From the NCBI GenBank assembly GCA_011033025.1, contig WFMF01000327.1, forward strand, positions 62,001-126,000: a stretch of DNA of 64,000 nt, in the 5' to 3' direction. The stretch's first letter is position 1; each line of letters opens with the position of its first letter. Below are positions 42,746 through 54,115 of the stretch, piece by piece. The notes under the pieces are model-generated. The model saw only the letters and a program-made list of their open reading frames with translations. It was not told the origin of the DNA and ran no database searches. The translations under genes were made by a program, and so were the position numbers. This DNA is from Beroe forskalii (taxonomy: Eukaryota; Ctenophora; Nuda; Beroida; Beroidae).

Positions 42746-43790
42746 TATGTCCGTATTACCCAACATTCAAGGTCGTCTTTAAACAAAATTTAAAGCCGAG
42801 GTGGGCTTTAAATGAATTTAAAGACGAGTTCGTATTCCCCAACAACAACATAAAGGTGACCTTTAAATTTAAAGGTGACCTTTAAAGGTGACCTTTAAAC
42901 GGTATTAGCCAACAAATTTAAAGACGAGGTCAGCTTTAAATTCGGTAAAGGTCACCTTTAAATCGTAAAAATTTAAAGCTGACCTCGGAGCTACTTTAAA
43001 TTTAAAGGTCACCTTTAAATCCTCTTTTACGTTGTAATTTGCCTTATGTTTGCAGAATACCTATTGAATATTGATAGATCCCTGCAGTTTCTGGTGCTTA
43101 CCCATTGAAGAAAAATGCACATGAATTAGGGGAAATTATTTTGAATTCTCGAATGAAATTTAAATTTTAACAATTATTAAAGAATTGGCGGCTGCTGGTG
43201 TGCCGACTTCCCTCAGAAGAAAACCTCCAGTATTCCGAGAGTCCGATTAATTTGGCTTGACTGTAGACATAAACTATGTCTAGTAACACCAACAAATGAA
43301 ATGGTATATCGGAATGGTATATCAACTAAAATTCGATAGTTAGCTTTTACAGCTTCGCCGAGAGCTTGATTCGTTTGATGCTTTCAGACTTGCCTCGTAT
43401 CGTATTTACAATACTGTGGCATGCGAAGCTGAAGTCTGGATGATTTCATTATTTATCACCATGATTTCAGTCGCCTATCCGATACTCCGTAAACTGATAC
43501 TCATGCATAGGAAGTAAATTTCCCATGAACTCAGAAGTGTGGGTGAAGAGGTCATAAAACCGGTCAAACCGGTTTTTTGATCATTTAAAGACGACCTTCG
43601 TTGGGGAATACCAAATAAGAGTCGATTTAAAGGTGACCTTTACGTAAAATTTTGGTGGACTTTAAATTTAAAGTCGGCCTTAAATTTGTTGGGTAATACC
43701 TCAAATTTTTAAATTCCCAATTTTTTAAAGGTCGCCTTTAAATTTAAAGACGAGCTCGTCTTTAAAGGTCATGTTGGGTAATACGGACAT
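42746..43790. mobile_element. Nested inverted-repeat element rich in AGGTGACCT
   Basis: Ends ATGTCCGTATTACCCAACAT and ATGTTGGGTAATACGGACAT are perfect complements. Inside each end are many copies of AAAGGTGACCTTTAAA and TTTAAAGACGAGGTC. The centre (about 43030-43560) is unrelated AT-rich DNA. Confidence 0.82.
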
Positions 43791-44000
43791 GAGTTATGTG
43801 TAAACAAGCATTACCATGCATTACCATATAAGGTAATGTGTGCTTGTTGTGTACAGGGTGTGTCATGTGTACACCGTTCGACTACTATAGTACTTTAGAA
43901 GCTCAGACTCACCGCAGAAGTTTTAGTACTGGCTCAGCTTCGCTTCGCCTCGCACTCTAAATAATTTAAATGTCTCCAGCTTCGCTGTCGACATTTAAAT

Positions 44001-44034
44001 ATTATAAAGCCCTGCTCGCGCAGGGCTTTATAAT
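44001..44034. repeat. Perfect 34-bp hairpin
   Basis: ATTATAAAGCCCTGC and GCAGGGCTTTATAAT are separated by four bases. It lies between the inner and outer ends of the nested element, next to a second hairpin, ATTTAAATGTC/GACATTTAAAT. Confidence 0.8.
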
Positions 44035-44175
44035 GTCTGCGTGTTCGTCTTACGCTTCTAAAGTACATTTAAAGTTGTGCCGTAACAGACACATGATATA
44101 AAACGCGTGTAGAACACGACTCTACACATATAGTACTACCCTTTAAATCGATCAAAACTTGTCGTGAGACTACTA

Positions 44176-44771
44176 TAAAGACTATCACGTGACCTAGAAG
44201 GGAGGGGACAGAGTTGGCAAAAAAGTTATATTCTGGAACCAGCTTCTTATAAAGACTATCACGTGACCTAGAAGGGAGGGGGACAGAGTTGCCAAAAAAG
44301 TTATATTCTGGAACCAGCTTCTTATAAAGACTATCACGTGACCTAGAAGGGAGGGGACAGAGTTGGCAAAAAAGTTATATTCTGGAACCAGCTTGAGAAT
44401 AAAGAGAACGACAAAGTAAGATGTCAGAAATTTCATAACGAAATAATGACACTAAGTTACAAAGCAACGTTTCAATATGATCAACATACCATGCTAAGGG
44501 TGGAACCAGCTTCTTATAAAGACTATCACGTGACCTAGAAGGGAGGGACAGAGTTGGCAAAAAAGTTATATTCTGGAACCAGCTTCTTATAAAGACTATC
44601 ACGTGACCTAGAAGGGAGGAGGACGGAGTTGGCAAAAAAGTTATATTCTGGAACCAGCTTCTTATAAAGACTATCACGTGACCTAGAAGGGAGGGGACAG
44701 AGTTGGCAAAAAAGTTATATTCTGGAACCAGCTTCTTATAAAGACTATCACGTGACCTAGAAGGGAGGGGG
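44176..44771 (+). repeat. 74-bp tandem repeat, cluster 1
   Basis: The unit runs GAACCAGCTTCTTATAAAGA, CTATCACGTGACCTAGAAGG, then a G/A-rich part and GCAAAAAAGTTATATTCTG. Seven units are split by about 110 bases of other DNA (44395-44505). Each unit carries one CACGTG. Frames with FIRSWFQNITFL are artefacts. Confidence 0.95.
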
Positions 44772-46320
44772 GGGGATCATCTTTTTTTTGTATAATTGTC
44801 CAAAGTGTACCTTGTTTTTTGGAGTTGGACAAAAAATCATTGGACAAAAAAATACAAAAAAATACAAAAAAATGAGGAAGAACTTCTACCATTCAGGCAT
44901 CTATGTTTGTACGATTTTGCATTCCTCAATCAACAATATTAAGAATGTAGATCGTCTCCGATTGCATTCCACGTATTGCTTTGATTAGCAGACTATAATG
45001 TGACCACGACGGAACTGTTTCATCCGTTCTATGATCATGATTATTATTTGATTTTTTATGTTTCATGGAGAGAGGAAATCACCGAAGTTGCAAATTAAAT
45101 TTACCGGGAAATTGAGTCTTGTCAAAACAACGTTCAGGTCTGATGAATATCGTTGCGCGATGTTTTCTTTTTACTGTCTATGTTATTGTTTGTTTGGCTG
45201 TCTCTCCCTCTCCCTCTGGCACCATACTTTTTGATTTTAGAATTTGTCTTGTAATGGAATACATTGTATGTTTTATGTTCCCATCTGCTTTTGTCTTTAT
45301 AGGTACTCCACAACATTAAATGAGTAAGATATTCAGTGCATATATCATCCTACAATATTGTGGAACAAAGGTCTAGTTAACTGCAATTCACGAATATTTG
45401 ATGTAGTTGAAACTTGGATATTTTCTGCTGCTAAGAATGGTTTCGGTTCTGGTTTTAAAATCAAACTGATAATCTCGAATTGATCGTATTTCGAGGAAAA
45501 TGTTCGATTGATAACACTATGCCGTGTATACTGTCGATAGTATAATTACACATATAAATATTCATTTTCAAACATTCCCTGTTCTCCGTATGTTTTGCCT
45601 TTCTATTAATTAACAATTTAATAGATGGTTCTTTATTAGATTGAGAAATATCGGGTTTCCATTGTTTTAAATTACATCCGTATTAGGCCATACAGAAATT
45701 ATAACGTTATGATAGTTCCATCTATTTTAAGATTTTTTTTTTTCAATTTAAAAGGTCGCCATTGCTCTGCAGGTTTCCGAGCAAACTTAGATTAAGGGAA
45801 CAAAAACTAGTTCAATGAAAGAGTTGTAAATTTATTATCTTTTTTATTACTCCTTATTACCAATTGCAATACTGCACTAGTTAATTTTTATACTCCTTTG
45901 CCCTTTCACTGATAAGAACTGGTTGCAGTGAAGTTCAGTTTCTCCTAAGATGTCCTTATAAACGGTTCTACAGGTTATGCTGTACTCTAATGACTTAATG
46001 AGTATATTTTAATATAATATAATTAGGTACTATATTTCTCACAAGTTGTTGTGCCATTAGATGCATAGTTTTCACCATCTGTTGTAAAATTTGTCAACTT
46101 TGTTTTTGGAACAATTCAATTTAAAAATCACGAACCTAAAGATATGTCACAATATTTTGTCACACTTATATATATGTCCATACAAAGAAAACAATTTTTT
46201 GTATTTTTTTGTATTTTTTTGTATTTTTTTGTCCAAAGTGTACCCTATTTTCAAAAGTTGGACAAAAAATGGTTGGACAAAAAAATACAAAAAAATACAA
46301 AAAAAAGATGATCCCCCCCC
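44772..46320. mobile_element. 1.55-kb DNA element inserted in the 74-bp repeat
   Basis: The ends are a G-run followed by ATCATCTTTTTTTTGTA, and TACAAAAAAAAGATGAT followed by a C-run. The next 100 bases inside each end are long A/T hairpins (TTGTATTTTTTTGTCCAA and its complement). AGGGGG flanks both sides (44766-44771, 46321-46326). The paralogous array at 48873-49330 lacks the element. The interior (44.9-46.1 kb) has no recognised coding sequence. Confidence 0.88.
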
Positions 46321-46785
46321 AGGGGGACAGAGTTGCCAAAAAAGTTATAGTGGTTAGTAGTAGTGTACAGTGGTTAGTAGATAAAAATATTCTGGAACCA
46401 GCTTCTTATAAAGACTATCACGTGACCTAGAAGGGAGGGAAGGAGGGAGGACAGAGTTGGCAAAAAAGTTATATTCTGGAACCAGCTTCTTATAAAGACT
46501 ATCACGTGACCTAGAAGGGAGGGAAGGAGGGAGGACAGAGTTGGCAAAAAAGTTATATTCTGGAACCAGCTTCTTATAAAGACTATCACGTGACCTAGAA
46601 GGGAGGGGGACAGAGTTGCCAAAAAAGTTATATTCTGGAACCAGCTTCTTATAAAGACTATCACGTGACCTAGAAGGGAGGGGGACAGAGTTGCCAAAAA
46701 AGTTATATTCTGGAACCAGCTTCTTATAAAGACTATCACGTGACCTAGAAGGGAGGGGGACAGAGTTGGCAAAAAAGTTATACAT
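46321..46785 (+). repeat. 74-bp tandem repeat, cluster 2
   Basis: About five units, starting with a variant that contains GTGGTTAGTAGTAGTGTACA. Two units have an expanded GGGAGGGAAGGAGGGAGGA segment. It ends at a sharp boundary near 46785. Confidence 0.95.
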
Positions 46786-47986
46786 ATGGAATGGTTTCAC
46801 CTTCTATATGTGCGGCCTCCGGGGTGTAGGTTTCTTGGGCTTGGAGGCCGAAAAATCGTGTGTGGTACACTTTGTGCTGCACAATCACCCTTGCCCAACT
46901 GATGACCCATGTTAGCCCTAGAGCACTAACGTTCACTTTCAGGCCTTAAATTATTATTAAAAATCATATAATCCTTTTAAGCATGATTTACTGGAATGAT
47001 ATTACATAAATACATATGATTTAACCTTGCATGGTTACACGTATAATCGTTCATTTTTCATTGCCTTTTGTAACCCTGAGATATGGACTGATCGGACTAC
47101 AGCACTTCTGTACTGTAGTTCATAGATTAAAATATGTCTGGGCAGTGAGTGTGCTCGTGGAGGCTTGATAGGCTCCCTTGACACGATACCTGTCGACAGT
47201 AATACGTCATGGGTGAGAGTCAGGTCATCTCCTAGCTTTAATTAGGTTAATTAGGTTAATTAGGAAATTGATATATTTTTACCGCATAATTCAGCTAGCA
47301 CCATAGCTGTCCTGGCTACCACCTGCGGCGACAGAAATGCTTGTGCGTGATCACCATATCTCGAACCCCTTTCTATGATTCAGGCTAGTTGGCGACTACC
47401 TTAGTACAGGAAATTAAGAACTCCGAAAATTAAGAAGGCACAATATTACGCAGCACCAAATTAGGCATTTTTTGTGACCCCAGTGCTTAATTTTATGCTA
47501 CTTAATTTAATGCTTTCTTAATTTCCTGCATCTAATTGATTCGAGTTAAATTTAGGCAGTAAGAATGAGACCATTTTCATTTAAGTAAAGTAACAAAAGT
47601 AAATATTAATGATCCATTGGGCTTCTTAAGTTCTTAATCACATATTTGAATGTTTGAGAACGGATCTATAGTAGCTTGTCTACGGATCTATAGTAGCTAG
47701 ATTCCTACACTCCCGAATCACTCTGAGAATACCAGCTCCCTTCCACCCATTGATTATTATCTCCCTTCCTTCTTCTGTTTTAAAGAAACCATAAGACTTG
47801 GAGATTGCTCGTGCGTGTAAGGGGCAAGGGCTTGAGCTTACTTAAGTGTGTGTCTACTTTAGCATCTGCAATATTCATGGTAGGATTGACAACGTGATTT
47901 CTGCAAGAGAACTTGAAAAACATGTCGAAAATTCCTTTCGCTCAAAAAGATTGAATTTTATTTTATTAATCATACTATCCTAAATC
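46786..47986. other. Gene-free stretch with a small MITE
   Basis: 47407-47528 has inverted ends CAGGAAATTAAGAA and TTCTTAATTTCCTG, a 122-bp MITE. I see no gene. Confidence 0.5.
47407..47528. mobile_element. 122-bp MITE
   Basis: Inverted ends CAGGAAATTAAGAA/TTCTTAATTTCCTG, with further inner inverted pieces (AAAATTAAG, CTTAATTTT). The target duplication is unclear. Confidence 0.65.
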
Positions 47987-48148
47987 GTAATTCACCCTGC
48001 CTGTAGTCAGTAGTCACACATACAAACTCGGTGATCTGAAAATGAGCGGGGCGAGCGGGGCTTGAAGGTTGTGGGTTCAAGCCCCGCTCGCCCCGCTCAT
48101 TTTCAGATCACCGAGTTTGTATGTGTGACTACAGGCAGGGTGAATTAC
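47987..48148. repeat. 162-bp near-perfect palindrome with 9-base spacer
   Basis: The left arm is 47987-48066 and the right arm 48076-48148. The arms match throughout except for a 7-base GTAGTCA repeat in the left one. The spacer is GGTTGTGGG. The spacer and right arm together read GTGGGTTCAAGCCCCGC, like the T-arm/B-box of a tRNA or tRNA-derived SINE. Confidence 0.92.
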
Positions 48149-48208
48149 AAATAAAACCAAGCATTGGCATGTAATTTGCATAGGTATCATGTAGTTAATA
48201 GTGTAGTA

Positions 48209-48788
48209 CAGGGTGGTTAAAAAGTCTGGACCCCCCCTCTCCAGCCAAAACGGTGAAAGATACAGACTTGTCCTTTTGAACATATTTAGTATCATCAATT
48301 TTGAGTAGAAAAAAGTTGTCAAAGAAAAGAAATAATCAAAAGAAATTATGAAGGAGCAATTTTACAAAACTTGTATTTTTGGGCCTCTCAGTCGCTTATT
48401 TTCTCCCAAGTCACTGTTAGACTCAGCAAACTTGTCTTGAACCAACTTAATTTTGTTTGTATAGTCATTTTGAATCAATTTTGCCACTTTTGTCAACGAT
48501 CAAATAGTGTATAAATGCTTTAAATCAATGATAAACCCTCATAATATCACAAAATATTAGATATCATTGATTAATTGTAAAATTTTGTATATTTACGTGA
48601 TAATTTAGCTCACGAAAGTGTCGTCTTAATGCTCCTTCATAAAATCCGACAAAAATGATTTAGAAAATCCAAAATGACTTTTTTCTACTCACAATTGATA
48701 GTACTAATTATGTTCAAAAGGACAAGTCCGTATCTTTTACCTACTGTTTTGGCTGGAGAGGGGGGGTCCAGACTTATTACCCACCCTG
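48209..48788. mobile_element. 580-bp Tc1/mariner-type MITE with long inverted ends
   Basis: It starts CAGGGTGGTTAAAAAGTC and ends CCACCCTG, with TA on each side. The terminal inverted repeats extend about 110 bases, including GACTTGTCCTTTTGAACATA and its mirror. CAGGGTG ends at TA are typical of Tc1/mariner elements. No transposase is encoded. Confidence 0.88.
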
Positions 48789-48872
48789 TACACTCTACAT
48801 GCAGGTTATCTCGTTGAACGAGAAAGGTATATGTACCAAGAGTGCCATATATAGAATTAAATCTGATATCCT

Positions 48873-49330
48873 AAATCAACATACCATGCTAAGGGTGGAA
48901 CCAGCTTCTTATAAAGACTATCACGTGACCTAGAAGGGAGGGGACAGAGTTGGCAAAAAAGTTATATTCTGGAACCAGCTTCTTATAAAGACTATCACGT
49001 GACCTAGAAGGGAGGAGGACGGAGTTGGCAAAAAAGTTATATTCTGGAACCAGCTTCTTATAAAGACTATCACGTGACCTAGAAGGGAGGGGACAGAGTT
49101 GGCAAAAAAGTTATATTCTGGAACCAGCTTCTTATAAAGACTATCACGTGACCTAGAAGGGAGGGGGACAGAGTTGCCAAAAAAGTTATAGTGGTTAGTA
49201 GTAGTGTACAGTGGTTAGTAGATAAAAATATTCTGGAACCAGCTTCTTATAAAGACTATCACGTGACCTAGAAGGGAGGGAGGACAGAGTTGGCAAAAAA
49301 GTTATATTCTGGAACCAGCTTCTCCATAAT
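48873..49330 (+). repeat. 74-bp tandem repeat, cluster 3 (paralogue of clusters 1 and 2)
   Basis: It starts with ATCAACATACCATGCTAAGG, as at about 44480, and repeats the same order of variant units, including AGGAGGACGGAG and the GTGGTTAGTAGTAG unit. It corresponds to 44480-44771 joined to about 46321-46460. Confidence 0.93.
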
Positions 49331-50776
49331 GATCATCACGTGGTATGGCTGCACCCCTGTCACGTGATGGCAAAACAGTTAAATTCTGGACCTAACTTCT
49401 CCCAAATCTGGCAAATAAGCTACGAAAATGGCATTTAGGATAACGTTTGCTGAGTGGGGGTACTATATATAGGACAATGAGAGAATATGGGTTAATATGT
49501 AATAGTATTTACCCCAAGGATTTAGAAATAGTGATGACCAATCACCAATGAGAGCAATATGACCACTACCTTTTTGGACTTAGACATAAGTGTTAACAAT
49601 GGACACTTTGACACTAAACAGTAAACTGTATGATAAAAGACGAGATTTCTCATTTCAAGTTCAATGTAGTTAGTTTACCTAACCTTAGGTCTAACATACC
49701 TAAGAAACAAGCATAATATGGTACCTATATTTAATAAGGGTGAACTATTTAGAATATGCAAATCATCGTCCAATAGTATTGTATTTATTAATGATGTCAA
49801 GCTGTTAGTTAATAAACTAATTAATCAAAAGTTTGAGAAGAACAAATTGTACAATACACTCAAGAGTTTCATACAGTGTAAGCCTGGCACAACTACAATG
49901 TTAATGAGTTTATGTGATCAACTGGGTGGTGGCTAGTGTTTCTAGTTCCTATTTCGTTGTTCGCTGGAACTTATCGTTGTTTTGTCTTTGCCTGATACCT
50001 ACTTAGACTTCGCTGTATGTTTCGATTGAATGCCAGGTTACCCGTCCCTTTTGAGGATTATTTTGGCATGAAATCGTGCACAGACCATGTGTCCGTTTTG
50101 AGGGATTGAGACCAAAAAATAAATCAATTTTCGAAAAAATTACTCAAAGGGGACAAAATGTCCCCTTTGAGCGATTTTCATTTTTTCTTAAAAAAATATC
50201 ACTCAATTGGGACATATCCTCACGTTTAGTCTACATTTTCATTTTTTTAAGTTTTTTCTAAAGTTTTTGGAATTCCTCAAAAGTACCACACCTTTTTCCT
50301 CAAAAATGACATGTCCGATTTGAGCGATTATCATTTTCAGGTATCCCTCAAAGCGGACAATATGTCCTGAAAGAGTGATTTTGTCAAATTTGCCAACGAA
50401 ATTCCTCATTTGGGACATGTTGTCCACATTGAGTGATACAATGTTCTTTGCTGGTGGCACAAGGTGGCACTAGGTGGCACTTGGCCAATAATTTCCTCAA
50501 AACGGACAATATTCTCAAAAAGCATAGAAAATCATCAAAAAGGACAAGAAATTCGTCAAAAGTGACAAAAAATTCTTCAAAACGGACTCTAGCTCATAGT
50601 ATACACTGACATTGTGGCTTAAGCCACCAAAATGTGGCTTCAGCCGGTTGCTATTTAGTCGATAAATTCCTCAAAATAGACATTGTGCACAAAAATAACA
50701 AATCCATCATTCAGGACATTAAATTCTTAAAAGGGACGTGAAATTCATTTATTTTTTGTCTGATGCTGGGGTTTAA
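49331..50776. other. Gene-free stretch; motif family TCAAAANGGACA from about 50045
   Basis: Two more CACGTG sites follow the array (about 49336 and 49361). From 50045 to 50760, words such as CTCAAAACGGACA, CTCAAAGGGGACA and TCAAAAAGGACA recur many times. The same blocks are embedded in the telomere-like array to the right. No gene is seen. Confidence 0.6.
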
Positions 50777-53700
50777 GCAACCAACCCTAACCACTAACCC
50801 TATCCACTAACCCTAACCACTAACTCTAACCCTAACCCTAACCCTAACCACTAACCCTAACCAAAACCCTAACCACTAACCCTCACCACTAACTTGACCA
50901 CTAACCCTAGCCACTAACCCTTACACTAACCCTAACCACTAACCCTGACCACTAACCCTAATCCAACCACTAACCCTAACCATTAACCATAACCTTAACC
51001 ACTTGTCTACTTACCTTAACCACTAACCCCAACCCTAACCCTAACCCTAACCCTAACCCTAACCACTAACCACTAACCCTAACTATAAACCCTACTCACT
51101 AACCCTAATCCTGCCCAGTTGAGAATTCCCATTGGAAAAATCAATGCTCTATGGGAATAATCAATGTGAATTGAGAATTCCCATAGGATATTTCAATATG
51201 CATTGATTTTTGCCACTTTTAAATGTGATATCACATTCAAAATACTTGGGAATGCGATATTGCACTCCAAACACTTGGGAATATGATACCACACTCCAAA
51301 CACTTGTCCCAAAGTCCCAATTGAGTGATATATTTTTTTTTAAATGAAAATCGCTCAAAAGGGACATTTTGTCCCCTTTGAGTAATTTTTCCGAAAATTG
51401 ATTTATTTTTTGGTCTCAATCACTCAAAACGGACACATAGTGCGTGAACATTTACATGCCAAACCCTAACCCTAACCACTAACCCTTACCCCAACCCTAA
51501 CCACTAACCCTGACCACTAACCCTAACCCAACCACTAACCCTAACCATTAACCATAACCTTAAGCACTAACATTAATCACTAACCCTAATTTTGTCCCCT
51601 TTGAGTAATTTTTCCGAAAATTGATTTATTTTTTGGTCTCAATCACTCAAAACGGACACATAGTGCGTGAACATTTACATGCCAAACCCTAACCCTAACC
51701 ACTAACCCTTACCCCAAACCTAACCACTAACCCTGACCACTAACCCTAACCCTTACCCTTACCCTTACCCTAATCACTAACCTTAACCCTAACCACTAAC
51801 CCTAACCCTAACCCTAACCACTAACCCTTACCCTTACCCTTACCCTTACCCTTACCCTTACCCTTACCCTAATCACTAACCTTAACCCTAACCACTAACC
51901 CTAACCCTAACCACTAACCCTAACCCTAACCATATCCCTAATCCCTAACCTTAACCCTAAACCTGACCCTAACCACTAACCCTAAACCTAACCACTAACC
52001 CTAACAACTAACTCTTAGCCTTACCCTAACCGCTAACCTTAACCCTAACCACTAACCCTAACCACTAACCTAACCACTAACCCTAACCCTAACCACTAAC
52101 CACTAACCCTAACCACTAACCGTAACCACTAACTCTAACCCTAACCCTAACCCTAACCCTAACCACTAACCCTAACCAAAACCCTAACCACTAACCCTCA
52201 CCACTAACTTGACCACTAACCCTAACCACTAACCCTGACCACTAACCCTAATCCAACCACTAACCCTAACCATTAACCATAACCTTAAGCACTAACATTA
52301 ATCACTAACCCTAATTTTGTCCCCTTTGAGTAATTTTTCCGAAAATTGATTTATTTTTTGGTCTCAATCACTCAAAACGGACACGGGACACATAGTGCGT
52401 GAACATTTACATGCCAAACCCTAACCCTAACCACTAACCCTTACCCCAAAACTAACCACTAACCCTGACCACTAACCCTAACCCTAACCACTAACCCTAA
52501 CCACTAACCCTAACCACCCTAACCCTAACCTTAACCACTAACCCTAACCACTAACCCTAACCACTAACCCTAACCACTAACCCTAACCACTAACCCTAAC
52601 CACTAACCCTATCCCTAATCCTTAACCGTAACCCTCAACCTGAACCTAACCACTAACCCTAAACCTAACCACTAAACCTAACCACTAGCCCTTACCCTTA
52701 CCCTTACCCTTACCCTAACCCTAACCACTAACCCTAACCAAAACCCTAACCACTAACCCTCACCACTAACTGACCTACTAACCTGCCCTAACCTGACCAC
52801 TAACCCTAATCCAACCACTAACCCTAACCATTAACCATAACCTTAACCACTTGTCTAACATTAACCACTAACCCCAACCCTAACCCTTACCCTAACCCTA
52901 ACCCTAACCACTAACCCTAACTATAAACCCTACTCACTAACCCTAATCCTGCCCAGTTGAGAATTCCCATTGGAAAAATCAATGCTTTATGGGAATAATC
53001 AATGTGAATTGAGAATTCCCATAGGATATTTCAATATGCATTGATTTTGCCACTTTTTAAATGTGATATCACATTCAAAATACTTGGGAATGCGATATTG
53101 CACTCCAAACACTTGGGAATATAATACCACACTCCAAACACTTGTCCCAAAGTCCCAATTCAATTGAGTGGCTAGGTTGATATTCAAGTTAGTGGTGAGG
53201 GTTAGTGGTTAGGGTTTTGGTTAGGGTTAGTGGTTAGGGGTTAAGGTTAGTGGTTAGGGTTAAGGGTTAGTGATTAGGGTTGAGGTAAGGGGTTAGGGGT
53301 AAGGGTTAGTGGTTTAGGGTTAGTGGTTAGGGTTAGGGGTTAGTGGTTGGGGTTAGTGGGTTACGGTTAGGGTTACGGTTAGGGTTAGGGTTAGGGTTAT
53401 ATTAGGGTTAGTGGTTAGGTTAGTGGTTAGGGTTAGTGGTTAAGGTTAGGGTTAGGGTTAGTGGTTAGGGTTGGTGGTTAGGCTAGGTTAGGTCAGGGTT
53501 AGTGGTTAGGTGGGGTAATAGTGGTTAGGGTTAGGGTTTGGCATGTAAATGTTCACGCACTATGTGTCCGTTTTGAGTGATTGAGACCAAAAAATAAATC
53601 AATTTTCGGAAAAATTACTCAAAGGGGACAAAATTAGGGTTAGTGATTAATGTTAGTGCTTAAGGTTAGGGTTAGTGGTTAGGGTGGTCCGGGGGTTGTG

Positions 53701-54115
53701 GTCAGGGTTAGGTCAGGGTTAGTGGTTGATGGTTAGGGTTAGGAGGGTTAGTGGTTAGGGTTAGGGGTGGTTAGGGTGAGGGTTAGTGGTTAGGGTTTTG
53801 GGTTAGGTTAGTGGTTACAGTTAAGGTTAGGTGGGTTAGGGAAGGTTTAGAGTTAGGGTTAGGGTTAGGGTAAGGGTTAGTTAGGTTAGTGGTTAGGGTT
53901 TAGGGGTTGTTACAGGTTAGTGGTTAGGGGATTAGTGGTAGTGGTAGGGGTTAGGGTTGGGGTTGGAGTTAGGGTTAAGGTTAGTTAGGACTTGGTTACA
54001 AGGGTAAGTGGTTAGGGTTAGGTTAGTGGTTAGGGTTAGGGTTAGTGGTTGGGGTAGTGGCTAGGGCTGGGGTAAGGGTTAGTGGTTAGGGTTAGGGTTT
54101 GGCATGTAAATGTTC
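50777..54115. repeat. Degenerate interstitial telomere-like array with strand switch
   Basis: 50777-52950 is CCCTAACC/ACTAACCCTAACC on plus; about 53172-54100 is GGTTAGTGGTTAGGG. Blocks of a non-telomeric repeat interrupt it (51113-51462, 51594-51682, 52314-52417, 52950-53170, 53550-53635) and are inverted in the right half. The right half is visibly noisier. Confidence 0.93.

Larger units (their letters stand above)
42298..44170. mobile_element. 1.87-kb element with about 95-bp terminal inverted repeats
   Basis: The left end GTCTCACGACAAGTTTTGAT is mirrored at the right end by ATCAAAACTTGTCGTGAGAC. Identity continues inward for about 90 bases, with two or three mismatches in the last dozen. 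No target duplication was found. A second inverted-repeat unit is nested inside. Confidence 0.88.

Noticed and set aside
44194-46800. Hydrophobic frames (FIRSWFQNITFLPTLS) as membrane proteins
   Set aside because: They follow the 74-bp tandem repeat and break with its length changes.
48060-48100. A functional tRNA gene
   Set aside because: Only a T-arm/B-box-like stretch is present; no acceptor stem, D-arm or anticodon arm can be drawn outside the palindrome.
50777-54115. Head-to-head telomere fusion
   Set aside because: The order of strands (CCCTAA then TTAGGG) is opposite to that of a simple fusion point.
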